In this document: positions 1 to 8,440 of the stretch, in pieces | Layout: every line of letters begins with the position of its first letter | How positions within the stretch are numbered: the stretch's first letter is position 1 | Assembly (NCBI GenBank): GCA_963843835.1 | Contig: CAWJMD010000001.1 | Span: 1,054,001 to 1,118,000 of the forward strand | DNA: 64,000 nucleotides | Source: CAWJMD01 sp963843835 | GTDB lineage: Bacteria; Actinomycetota; Actinomycetes; Actinomycetales; CAWJMD01 | Direction of reading: 5' to 3' | Notes under the pieces: model-generated | What the model was told of the DNA's origin: nothing | Database searches by the model: none | What the model saw: only the letters and a program-made list of their open reading frames with translations | Made by a program: the position numbers and the translations under genes

Positions 1-306
1 CAGGACGGCGAGGGTCAGCGCCGCGAGCACCCCGGTCCGCCCGAGGTCGACGCCGACCACGATGAGCCGCCGGTCCAGCCGGTCGGTGAGGGCACCGGCG
101 AGAAGGCCGAACAGCAACGGAGGCAGCCACTGCACCGTGGCGGCGAGGGCGACGAGGAAGGGGTCCCCCGTCAGCGAGGCGACCAGCAACGGCCCTGCGG
201 CGAGCGCGATCCCGTCGCCGAGGTTGGACGACCACGACGACGCCAGCAGCCACCGGAACCCGACACCGAGACGCGCCGGGACGACGACTTCGGAGAGGCG
301 GCTCAC
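1..306 (-). CDS. MFS transporter, N-terminal fragment (runs off the window)
   Basis: The first 102 codons of a membrane transporter, read from a GTG at 306-304 and cut by the window edge. The translation starts VSRLSEVVVPARLG and continues through hydrophobic helices into a cytoplasmic loop reading ALTDRLDRR. That loop matches the motif between helices 2 and 3 of major facilitator superfamily drug or siderophore exporters (G-x-L-x-DRx-x-RR type). The helix-loop-helix pattern and loop motif are seen directly; the export role is inferred from the family and the substrate cannot be told. The gene is divergent from the YjbR-like gene. Confidence 0.75.
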   Translation of the reverse strand, partial: MSRLSEVVVPARLGVGFRWLLASSWSSNLGDGIALAAGPLLVASLTGDPFLVALAATVQWLPPLLFGLLAGALTDRLDRRLIVVGVDLGRTGVLAALTLAVL

Positions 307-421
307 AAGGGCGGGAGTCTAGGCGCGAGCGTGCGTCCGCCGAGAACGACGCCGCGAGGGGCGTCGGCGTCTCGACCTAGCATGAGCGCCATGACGCCGG
401 CACGGATCGAGGCAGGGCTGC

Positions 422-763
422 GTGGCTGACGCGGACGACGTCCGTCGCATCGCGAGTTCCCTGCCCGACGTCACCGAGGTCGACAGCGCCGGGTTCGACT
501 TCCGCGTGGCCGGCAAGGGCTTCGTCTGGTCGTACCCCGAGCGCACACCCGGCAAGCCGCGGAGGATCCGTACCGATGTGGCGGTCCTCTTCGTCGGTGA
601 CGAGGCGGAGAAGCAGGCCCTGCTGCTCGGCGAGCCGGACGTCTTCTTCACCGCTGGGGGGTACGCGGACTGGCCGCTGGTGATGGTCCGGCTGGCCGAG
701 GTCGGGGTCGGCCGCCTGGAGGAGCTGGTCACGGACGCGTGGCACATGCGTGCGGAGCGGTAA
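422..763 (+). CDS. MmcQ/YjbR family protein
   Basis: A 113-residue protein starting at GTG 422. It has the full length and pattern of the MmcQ/YjbR family: an N-terminal helix ending in LPDVTE, a beta segment FDFRVAGKGFVW, a middle VAVLFVGDEAEKQALLL, and the C-terminal WPLVMVRLAEV followed by a helix with a conserved Trp (DAWHMRAER). The family folds like a CyaY/winged-helix-type DNA-binding domain, but its cellular role is not established. It stands alone. A TAGCAT hexamer at about 377 could be its -10 element; that is a guess. Confidence 0.7.
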   Translation: MADADDVRRIASSLPDVTEVDSAGFDFRVAGKGFVWSYPERTPGKPRRIRTDVAVLFVGDEAEKQALLLGEPDVFFTAGGYADWPLVMVRLAEVGVGRLEELVTDAWHMRAER

Positions 764-781
764 CCGCCCGCCCCCGAGGGC

Positions 782-1186
782 TCACCTCCGGTCGAGCATG
801 ACCACCGGGATCACGCGGCTGGTCTTCTGCTCGTAGCCGGCGAACCCCGGGTAGCGGGCCTTCTGCTCCTGCCAGATCGGCTCACGCTCCTCGTCGTCCA
901 GCACGCGCGCCCGCACGTCGAAGGTCTGCGTGCCCACCTCGACGGTCGCGTCCGGGTGGGCCACCAGGTTGTGGAACCAGTCGGGGTTGCGGACGTCCCC
1001 CGCGCGTGAGGCGAACACGGCGAAGCTGTCGCCCACGGCCATGTACATCATCGGGTTGACGCGCTCCTCGCCGCTGCGTGCCCCCGTGCTGTGGAGGAGC
1101 AGCAGGGGAGCGCCTTCGAACGGTCCGCCGACCCTGCCCTCGTTGGCGCGGAACTCCTCGATGATCTGCGCGTTCCAGTCCGTCAT
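782..1186 (-). CDS. deazaflavin-dependent (F420) nitroreductase-family protein
   Basis: A 134-residue protein of the Ddn/DUF385 family, which binds coenzyme F420 (or heme/flavin) in a split beta-barrel. Visible family signatures are the N-terminal IIEEFRANEGRVGG, LLLLHSTGARSGEERVNPMMY (the conserved T-G-x-x-S-G-x-x-R-x-x-P segment), PDWFHNL and the closing PVVMLDR. Length and motif order match the family over its whole length. The reaction is probably F420H2-dependent reduction or F420 binding; the substrate is unknown. It is convergent with the YjbR-like gene. This family is largely actinobacterial, which supports the assignment of the organism. Confidence 0.8.
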   Translation of the reverse strand: MTDWNAQIIEEFRANEGRVGGPFEGAPLLLLHSTGARSGEERVNPMMYMAVGDSFAVFASRAGDVRNPDWFHNLVAHPDATVEVGTQTFDVRARVLDDEEREPIWQEQKARYPGFAGYEQKTSRVIPVVMLDRR

Positions 1187-1271
1187 CGCCTCAACCTACG
1201 CTCGGACGCTCGCGCCGACCAGGTCCGCGCTGGCGGGTCGGAGCCGTAGGATCGACGACCGTGAGCCGACG

Positions 1272-1577
1272 ATGAGCAAGGTGGACGCCCAGAGGGCGAT
1301 GCGCGAGGCCAAGTACGCCCGGCAGCGGGAGGGCGCGGCCGCGAGACGCACGTCAGCGACGGGCACCGAACCGCCCGCCGCGTCGCCCGAGAAGGCCGCG
1401 GAGGGGGTGGCGCAGCCGCGACGGGCGCCAGAGGCCCGCGCGGCGACCGTTCAGCAGCCGGACGCGCCGACGCCACCCGAGGAGCGCTCGCAGGACGTCT
1501 GCGGACACCGGTCCATGAACGGACGCACCTGCACGCGCGAGGCGGGTCACGAGCAGAAGAACCACCGCTACTCCTGA
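1272..1577 (+). CDS. small charged hypothetical protein
   Basis: A 101-residue open frame from ATG 1272. The N-terminal 30 residues are basic and helical (MSKVDAQRAMREAKYARQRE). The middle is a disordered Ala/Pro/Glu-rich linker. The last 20 residues hold two cysteines in CGHRSMNGRTCTREAGHEQK, with histidines nearby, a pattern that could hold a metal. I do not recognise a named family. Codon use fits the neighbours, and the 90-base gap before recC shows nothing besides a ribosome binding site for recC. Confidence 0.5.
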   Translation: MSKVDAQRAMREAKYARQREGAAARRTSATGTEPPAASPEKAAEGVAQPRRAPEARAATVQQPDAPTPPEERSQDVCGHRSMNGRTCTREAGHEQKNHRYS

Positions 1578-1667
1578 GCCGTCGCGCCCGGCCGTCGGTG
1601 GCCGCTGGCAGACTCGGGGCGCCTCCCCGGGTCGGGGGCGGCGAGGGCGACGGGGAGGACGTGGGTC

Positions 1668-4600
1668 GTGCTGCAGGTGCACCGGTCGGAGTCGGGGACC
1701 GCCCTGGTCTGCGCGCTGGCCGACCTGCTGTCGGCTCCCCCCGAGGACCCGTTCGCGCCTGACGTCGTAGCGGTGCCCGCGCAGGGCATCGAGCGCTGGC
1801 TGGCACAGCGCTTGTCCCACCGACTCGGCGCCGGACGAGGGGCGGACGGGGTCTGCGCGAACGTGCTGTTCCCGCGGCCCCAGGCTCTCCTCGACGACGC
1901 GGTCTCGGCGGTCAGCGCCGAGCACGCCCGTGCGGTGCAGTCGTGGGACCCCGCGCGGACCCTGTGGCCCCTGGTCGGACTGCTCGACGACGTCGCGGAG
2001 GGTGCGCTCGGCGTCGGCGACCCGTCCTTCGACCTGCTGCGGAACCACCTGCGGCTCGGCGGTGTCGTGCCCTCCGGGCGCCGGTACGCGCTGGCGCGCC
2101 GGGTGGCGGGGCTGCTGCACGGCTACGCCGCGGCGCGGCCCACGCTGCTGACCGACTGGCAGCAGGGCGACCTCGCGGCCGTCCCGGACGACCTGCTCTG
2201 GCAGCCGGCGCTGTGGCGGCGGCTGCGGGCCGAGCTGGGCCCGAGCCCGGCAGAGCTCCTCGAGGAGGCGGGCGCACGGCTGCGGGAGCGGCCCGACGCG
2301 GTCCGGCTGCCGAGCCGGTTCAGCCTCTACGGCCCGAGCCGGATCGACGCGGCGCGTCTCGCCGTGCTCGTCGCGCTGGCCGAGCACCGGGACGTGCACG
2401 TCTGGCTCAACCACGCGAGCCCGGCTCTGTGGGAGCGGCTCGAGAACCGTCCCGCGCCTACGGATCTCGTGCGCCGTCCCGCCGACCACGTACCAGGCAA
2501 CGCGCTCCTGGCCTCCCTCAGCCGTGACGTCCAGGAGCTGCAGCAGCGACTCGCCGTGGTCGCACCCGGGGCCACCTCGGTCCACCACCCGCCGGAGCAC
2601 GCACCGCGCACGAACCTGCTGGGCCGCCTGCAGCGCGACCTGCGCGACGACCGGCCCGCCGGGGAGCGCCTGGTCCTGGCAGCGGACGACCGGTCCGTCC
2701 AGGTGCACGCGTGCCACGGGAGGGCTCGCCAGGTCGAGGTCCTCCGTGACGTCGTGCTCGGCCTGCTCGCCGACGACCCCACCCTGGAACCGCGCGACGT
2801 GCTGGTCATGTGCCCCGACGTCGAGACCTTCGCACCGCTGGTCACGGCCGCGTTCGGCACCGAGCCGGCCGCACGGCTACGCGTGCGCCTGGCCGACCGG
2901 TCACCGCGCCAGGTGAACCCCGTGCTCGCGGTGGTGGGGACCCTGCTCGACCTGGTCGCCGGGCGGGTCACGGCCACCGAGGTGCTCGGTCTCGCCGGCT
3001 CACCGCCCGTGCGCCGGCGCTTCCGCTTCGACGAGGAGGATCTCGAGCAGATCCGGGCCTGGACGGTCGACACCGGAGCGCACTGGGGGTTGGACGGTGC
3101 CCACCGGGCAGCCTGGAAGATGAGCGGGATCACCGCGGGCACCTGGCGGGCGGCGCTCGACCGCGTGCTCACCGGTGTCGCCCTCGGCGGGTCCGACCTG
3201 CCGGTCGCGGGCGTCACTCCGCTGGACGGCATCGACTCGGCCGCCGTCGACCTGGCGGGACGCTTCGCCGAGATGCTCGACCGTCTGCACGCCGCCGTCG
3301 ACGTACTCGGCCGCGAGCAGCCGCTCGGCGACTGGCTCGCGGCGGTCGAGCAGGTCACCCTCTCCCTGGTCGACGTGCCGTTCGACGACGCCTGGCAGCT
3401 CGTGCAGCTGCGCAGCGAGCTCGGCGAGATCCGCGACGCCGCAACGGCATCGACGACCTCACTGACCCTCGCCGACGTGCGCACCATGCTGGAGGCACAG
3501 CTGCAGGGCCGTCCGACCCGAAGCAGCTTCCGCTCCGGCGGCCTCACCGTGTGCACGCTGGTGCCGATGCGCTCCGTGCCGCACCGTGTCGTCTGCCTGC
3601 TCGGGCTGGACGACCAGGGATTCCCCCGTCGCGCTCGGCCCGACGGCGACGACCTGCTGGCCCGCGACCCTCAGCTGGGTGAGCGCGACCCGCGGAGCGA
3701 GGACCGGCAGCTGTTCCTCGACGCGATCACGGCCGCGACCGACCACCTGGTGGTGACCTACCAGGGTGCTCACCCGCGGACGGGCGCGGCGCTGCCCCCG
3801 GCGGTGCCGGTGGGCGAGCTCCTGGACGCCCTCGACGCCTGCGCGACCACCGGCGAGGGCGAGCCGGCGCGTGAGCGGGTGGTGGTGAAACACCCCTTGC
3901 AGCCGTTCGACCCGCGCAACTTCGAGGCCGGTGCCCTTGGACGCGCGGCGCCGCTGTCCTTCGACCGGGGGGCACTCGAGGGCGCGAGGTCCAGCCGGGG
4001 GACGCGGTCGCCACGTCCCGCCTTCCTCCCGGACGTCCTGCGGCACACGCCCCCCGAGGAGGTCGTCGAGCTCTCCCGGCTGAAGACCTTCCTCCTCAAC
4101 CCCGCCAAGGGCTTCCTGCAGCAGCGGCTCGAGATCGCGGACCCCTGGGAGGAGGAGTCGCCGCAGGACGGCGTGCCGGTCGAGCTCGACGGCCTCGGCC
4201 AGTGGGCGGTCGGAGAGCGGGTGCTTGGCGCTCGTCTGCGCGGTCTCGACGCGCCGGCGGTGATGGCCGCCGAGCTCGGGCGTGGCTCCCTGCCGCCCGA
4301 GCCGCTCGGCCGCCGTGTGCTCGAGACGGTCGGCCCGGTGGCCGACGCGCTGGTCGAGCGGGCGGCGCCGTGGCTCCACGACGCCGACGGTCCGGTACCT
4401 GCCGAGGCCGTCGACGTCGACGTCGACCTGCCCGGGGGACGCAAGGTCGTCGGCGCCGTCGCCAACCTGCACGGTCGTGCGCTCGTCCGGGTCTCGTACT
4501 CGCGGCTCTCTCCCAAGCAGCGGCTGGCCGCGTGGGTCGACCTGGTGGCGCTGGCCGTCGCGCGGCCCGGTGAGTCGTGGGAGGCGGCGGTCGTCGGGCG

Positions 4601-5006
4601 GGGCGAGCGCGGGTCCCTCGCCGTGTGCCGGCTGCGGTCGCCGACTGCTGAACGGGCTGCGGAGCTGCTGCTCGAGCTGGTGGCGATCCGCGACCTGGGG
4701 CTGCAGACCCCCCTGCCTTTGCCGGTCCGGACCTGTGAGGCCTACGTCGTCCAGCGGTGGAAGGGGCGGCCGCCGAACGCCGCCCGTTTCCGCGCCGACC
4801 AGGAGTGGGTCAGCCAGTACAACTGGGACAAGGAGGACCGCGCGCCGGAACACCTGCGGGTGTGGGGGGACCAGGTCCCGCTGCAGCGCCTCCTGGACTG
4901 GAGAGCGCCGTCGCGAGTACCCGAGTACGCACAGGAGAGCGGGGACTTCGGTCGGCTCGCCTGCCGCCTCTGGTGGGAGCTGCTGTCCCACGAGGAGCAG
5001 CTGTGA
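1668..5006 (+). CDS. recC: exodeoxyribonuclease V gamma subunit RecC
   Basis: A 1112-residue RecC, close to the length of the E. coli protein (1122). The N-terminus (VPAQGIERWLAQRLSHRLG, then VCANVLFPRP) is the inactive helicase-like domain typical of RecC. The segment VKHPLQPFDPRNF and the C-terminal half with LSRLKTFLLNPAKGFLQQRL are also RecC landmarks. RecC scaffolds RecB and RecD, splits the duplex and scans for Chi. The start is GTG 1668, preceded by GGGGAGGAC. Its stop overlaps the recB start (GTGA), so translation is coupled. This is the first gene of recC-recB-recD. Confidence 0.93.
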   Translation: MLQVHRSESGTALVCALADLLSAPPEDPFAPDVVAVPAQGIERWLAQRLSHRLGAGRGADGVCANVLFPRPQALLDDAVSAVSAEHARAVQSWDPARTLWPLVGLLDDVAEGALGVGDPSFDLLRNHLRLGGVVPSGRRYALARRVAGLLHGYAAARPTLLTDWQQGDLAAVPDDLLWQPALWRRLRAELGPSPAELLEEAGARLRERPDAVRLPSRFSLYGPSRIDAARLAVLVALAEHRDVHVWLNHASPALWERLENRPAPTDLVRRPADHVPGNALLASLSRDVQELQQRLAVVAPGATSVHHPPEHAPRTNLLGRLQRDLRDDRPAGERLVLAADDRSVQVHACHGRARQVEVLRDVVLGLLADDPTLEPRDVLVMCPDVETFAPLVTAAFGTEPAARLRVRLADRSPRQVNPVLAVVGTLLDLVAGRVTATEVLGLAGSPPVRRRFRFDEEDLEQIRAWTVDTGAHWGLDGAHRAAWKMSGITAGTWRAALDRVLTGVALGGSDLPVAGVTPLDGIDSAAVDLAGRFAEMLDRLHAAVDVLGREQPLGDWLAAVEQVTLSLVDVPFDDAWQLVQLRSELGEIRDAATASTTSLTLADVRTMLEAQLQGRPTRSSFRSGGLTVCTLVPMRSVPHRVVCLLGLDDQGFPRRARPDGDDLLARDPQLGERDPRSEDRQLFLDAITAATDHLVVTYQGAHPRTGAALPPAVPVGELLDALDACATTGEGEPARERVVVKHPLQPFDPRNFEAGALGRAAPLSFDRGALEGARSSRGTRSPRPAFLPDVLRHTPPEEVVELSRLKTFLLNPAKGFLQQRLEIADPWEEESPQDGVPVELDGLGQWAVGERVLGARLRGLDAPAVMAAELGRGSLPPEPLGRRVLETVGPVADALVERAAPWLHDADGPVPAEAVDVDVDLPGGRKVVGAVANLHGRALVRVSYSRLSPKQRLAAWVDLVALAVARPGESWEAAVVGRGERGSLAVCRLRSPTAERAAELLLELVAIRDLGLQTPLPLPVRTCEAYVVQRWKGRPPNAARFRADQEWVSQYNWDKEDRAPEHLRVWGDQVPLQRLLDWRAPSRVPEYAQESGDFGRLACRLWWELLSHEEQL

Positions 5007-8000
5007 GCGCGGGGCTGCGGGACGGCTACCTGCCGATGGACCTGACCGCCGAGCTGCCGCGCGGCACGAGCGTGCTGGAGGCGAGCGCGGGGACGGGCAA
5101 GACCTTCACGATCGCCGGCCTGGTGACGCGGTACGTCGCCGAGGGCCACGCCCGCATCGACCAGGTGCTCGCCGTCACGTTCGGGGTCGCCGCCACGAGC
5201 GAGCTGCGGACCCGGGTCCGCGAGCGGCTGGTCCGGGTGCGCGACGCCCTGGCCGACCCCCCGGCCGCGCGCGGGCACGCCGACCCTGTGGTCGCGCTGC
5301 TCGCCACCGGTGGCCCCGTCGAGGTGGCACGACGACGTGCCCGGCTGGCCACCGCCCTCGCCGACTTCGACTCGGCCACGGTCGCGACCGTCCACGAGTT
5401 CTGCCAGCAGGTGCTCGGCGGCTTCGGGGTGGCGGCCGACACCGACCCTCACGTCCGGCTCGTGGAGAGCCTCTCCGACGTGGTCGACGACGTCGTCGAG
5501 GACCTCTACCTGCGCTACGTCACCTCGCACGGGGCCGACCCGCACGCCCTGACCGCCACGCAGGCGACTGCCCTCGCGCGCGTCGCCGTGCAGGACCGGC
5601 ACGCCGTCCTGCTGCCGGATCCCACTGCGGTGGAACGGGATTCGACAGCGGACCTCCGTCGCCGCTACGCACAGGCTGTGCGCGACGAGCTCGACCGCCG
5701 CACGCGCGCGGCACGGGTGCTCGGTTTCGACGACCTGCTCGTGCGGGTGCGGGACGCGCTCGACGACCCGGTCTCCGGCCCCGTGGCGCAGCAGCGCCTG
5801 CGGGACCGCTTCACGGTGGTCCTGGTCGACGAGTTCCAGGACACCGACCCGGTGCAGTGGGACGTGCTGCGCCTGGCGTTCCACGGCCACCGCACCCTGG
5901 TGGTGATCGGCGACCCCAAGCAGGCGATCTACGCCTTCCGCGGCGCCGACGTGCGCGCCTACCTGCAGGCGGCCGACGCCGCCGACCACCGGGCGACGCT
6001 CGGCACCAACTGGCGAAGCGACCCGGCGCTGCTGCAGGGGCTGGGCACCCTCTTCAGGGGCGCGGCACTCGGCGACGAACGCATCGTCGTCCGTCCCGTC
6101 GAGGCCGGGCACCCGCGACCGTTGCTGGGCCCGGGTGCCGACGCGACCCCGGTCCGGCTGCGCCCCCTCCGGCGCGAGGGGCACGACGTCACCCGGTCGG
6201 GAGGTCTGAAGACGCCCGACGCGCGACGGCTGGTGGCCGCCGACGTGGCGGCGTACGTCTCCGCCCTGCTCGCCGAGGGTCACCAGGTCACCCCCCGGCA
6301 GCCGGGCGAGATCCGTCCTCTGGAGGCGCGCGACGTCGCCGTGCTCGTGCGCACCCAGCGTCAGGCCGACACGGTCCGCGACGCCCTGCTCGCGGCCGGC
6401 GTCCCGTGCGTGTTCACCGGTACCACGAGCGTCTTCCGGTCGGAGGCCGCCGGCGACTGGGTCGCCCTGCTGGAGGGGCTCGAGCAGCCGCACCGCAGCA
6501 CGCCCGTCCGTCGCGCCGCCCTCACCTCGCTCGTGGGCTGGACCACCCGGCAGGTCGACGACCGCGGAGCCGAGGGCTCCGACGACCTCGGGTCGACCCT
6601 GAGGGCCTGGACGGACGTCCTGTCCGAGGACGGTGTCGCGGCGCTGTTCTCGCGCATCGACACGGACCAGAACCTCGCCGGGCGGCTGATGACGAACGTC
6701 GACGGCGAACGTGTGCTGACCGACCTGCGGCACGTCGCCGAGATCCTGCACCAGCAGGCGCTGCACGACCAGCTCACCCTCCCGGGGCTGGTCACCTGGC
6801 TCCGCGAGCAGATAGCCGAGGCCATGTCCGACCAGGACCAGGAGCGGTCACGCCGGCTCGACACCGACGCGGCCGCCGTCCAGGTGGCCACCGTCCACAC
6901 GAGCAAGGGCCTGGAGTTCCCGGTCGTGCTGGTGCCGTACGGCTGGGACGCGGGCGGTGGCGGCCGCGACACCGAGAAGTTCCCGCGGGCGCACGACGAG
7001 GAGGGCAACCGGACCGTCCACGTCGGCGGACCGGGCTCCCCCGGGTACGACACGTCCCTGGCGGCCGAGGAGCAGGACGACGCGGGGGAGGAGCTCCGCC
7101 TGCTGTACGTCGCCTGCACCCGGGCGATCTCCCGGCTCGTCCTGTGGTGGGCGCCGACCTGGAACACCGAGCGCTCGCCCCTGCACCGGTTGCTGTGGTC
7201 CGGGGACCCGGCCGGGCCGATGCCGCTGAAGCTCCCGGTGCCCGGCGACGACGAGGCCCACGCCCGTCTGAGCGAGGTGGCCGCGACGGGTCCGGGGCTC
7301 ACCGTGGAGGTGGCGCAGGCGCTGGAGCCCGACCGGACCCCGCCCCGGGAGGCGACCACGCCGCCGCCCCCGCTCGAGGTCGCCGTCCTCGGCCGCGCCC
7401 TCGACGACGCCTGGGCGCGGATCTCCTACACGGGGCTGACCCGCGCCGCCCACGAGGTCGTCTCGTCCGTGAAGTCCGAGCACGACGTGCGCGTCACCGT
7501 CGACGAGGGGCCCGACCCGGGGTCCGAGGACGAACCGCGGGAGACCGTGCCGGCCGACCCGCGACCGGCGGCGCTGGACGACCCCGACGCCGCCCTGCTC
7601 GACGTCCCCTCCCCGATGGCCGACCTGGCGGGCGGCGCCGCCTTCGGCACCCTCGTGCACGCCGTGCTGGAGAACGCCGACCTCTCCGGAGGGGATCCCC
7701 TGGCCGTGCTGGCCGAGGCGGCCGAGGCCGAGATGCGCTGGCGGGGCAAGGGGCTGGACCCCCGTGTGCTCGCGCAGGCCCTGGTGCCGGCGGTGACGAC
7801 GTCCTGGGGCCCGATCTCCGACGGCCGGTCGCTGGCCGACTTCGCGAGCGGCGACCTGCTCGCCGAGCTGGAGTTCGAGCTGCCGCTCGCCGGAGGGGAC
7901 GAGCCGACCGGGCCCCTGCCACCGCGACTGGGCCAGGTGGCGCACCTGCTGCGTGAGCACCTGCCGGCGGACGATCCCGTGCACGCGTACGCCGACCTGC

Positions 8001-8440
8001 TGGCCGGTCCGCTGCTCGCCCAGCAGCCCCTGCGGGGTTACCTCACGGGCTCTCTCGACCTCGTGGTGCGCGTGGGACCGGTGGACTCGCCGCGGTACGT
8101 CGTCGTCGACCACAAGACCAACCGCCTCGCGGAGCCCGACGAGCCGCTCACCGCCTGGCACTACCGCCGCGCCGCCCTCGACGACGCCGTGCTGCACGCG
8201 CACTACCCGCTGCAGGCGATGCTCTACTGCGTCGCGCTGCACCGCTTCCTGCGCTGGCGACAGCCCGGCTACGACCCGGACCGGCACCTCGGGGGGGTCG
8301 CCTACCTGTTCCTGCGTGGCATGTGCGGGAACGCGGTGCCCGAGGGGACCGACGGTTTCGTCCCGGGCGTCTGGACGTGGCAGCCGCCGGCGTCCTTGGT
8401 GCTGGCCCTGTCCGACCTGCTGGCCGGGGGTGACGCGTGA
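5003..8440 (+). CDS. recB: exodeoxyribonuclease V beta subunit RecB (helicase-nuclease)
   Basis: A 1145-residue RecB starting at GTG 5003, inside the recC stop (GTGA). Upstream in-frame codons lie within recC and are not used. The UvrD-type helicase has a Walker A ASAGTGKT (about residues 27-34), the Walker B VVLVDEFQDTDP, IGDPKQAIYAFRGAD and the motif VATVHTSKGLEFPVVLVPYG. The C-terminal PD-(D/E)XK nuclease shows LVHAVLE, YVVVDHKTN (D1036, K1038) and HYPLQAMLYCVAL. All catalytic motifs are present, so the enzyme should be active 3'-5' helicase plus nuclease. It acts in double-strand-break repair with RecC and RecD. Confidence 0.94.
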   Translation: MSAGLRDGYLPMDLTAELPRGTSVLEASAGTGKTFTIAGLVTRYVAEGHARIDQVLAVTFGVAATSELRTRVRERLVRVRDALADPPAARGHADPVVALLATGGPVEVARRRARLATALADFDSATVATVHEFCQQVLGGFGVAADTDPHVRLVESLSDVVDDVVEDLYLRYVTSHGADPHALTATQATALARVAVQDRHAVLLPDPTAVERDSTADLRRRYAQAVRDELDRRTRAARVLGFDDLLVRVRDALDDPVSGPVAQQRLRDRFTVVLVDEFQDTDPVQWDVLRLAFHGHRTLVVIGDPKQAIYAFRGADVRAYLQAADAADHRATLGTNWRSDPALLQGLGTLFRGAALGDERIVVRPVEAGHPRPLLGPGADATPVRLRPLRREGHDVTRSGGLKTPDARRLVAADVAAYVSALLAEGHQVTPRQPGEIRPLEARDVAVLVRTQRQADTVRDALLAAGVPCVFTGTTSVFRSEAAGDWVALLEGLEQPHRSTPVRRAALTSLVGWTTRQVDDRGAEGSDDLGSTLRAWTDVLSEDGVAALFSRIDTDQNLAGRLMTNVDGERVLTDLRHVAEILHQQALHDQLTLPGLVTWLREQIAEAMSDQDQERSRRLDTDAAAVQVATVHTSKGLEFPVVLVPYGWDAGGGGRDTEKFPRAHDEEGNRTVHVGGPGSPGYDTSLAAEEQDDAGEELRLLYVACTRAISRLVLWWAPTWNTERSPLHRLLWSGDPAGPMPLKLPVPGDDEAHARLSEVAATGPGLTVEVAQALEPDRTPPREATTPPPPLEVAVLGRALDDAWARISYTGLTRAAHEVVSSVKSEHDVRVTVDEGPDPGSEDEPRETVPADPRPAALDDPDAALLDVPSPMADLAGGAAFGTLVHAVLENADLSGGDPLAVLAEAAEAEMRWRGKGLDPRVLAQALVPAVTTSWGPISDGRSLADFASGDLLAELEFELPLAGGDEPTGPLPPRLGQVAHLLREHLPADDPVHAYADLLAGPLLAQQPLRGYLTGSLDLVVRVGPVDSPRYVVVDHKTNRLAEPDEPLTAWHYRRAALDDAVLHAHYPLQAMLYCVALHRFLRWRQPGYDPDRHLGGVAYLFLRGMCGNAVPEGTDGFVPGVWTWQPPASLVLALSDLLAGGDA

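Noticed and set aside
4282..7956. A 1224-codon plus-strand open frame over recC and recB
   Set aside because: It runs out of frame through the RecB helicase motifs and is extremely Arg/Pro/Gly-rich, typical of a GC-driven shadow frame.
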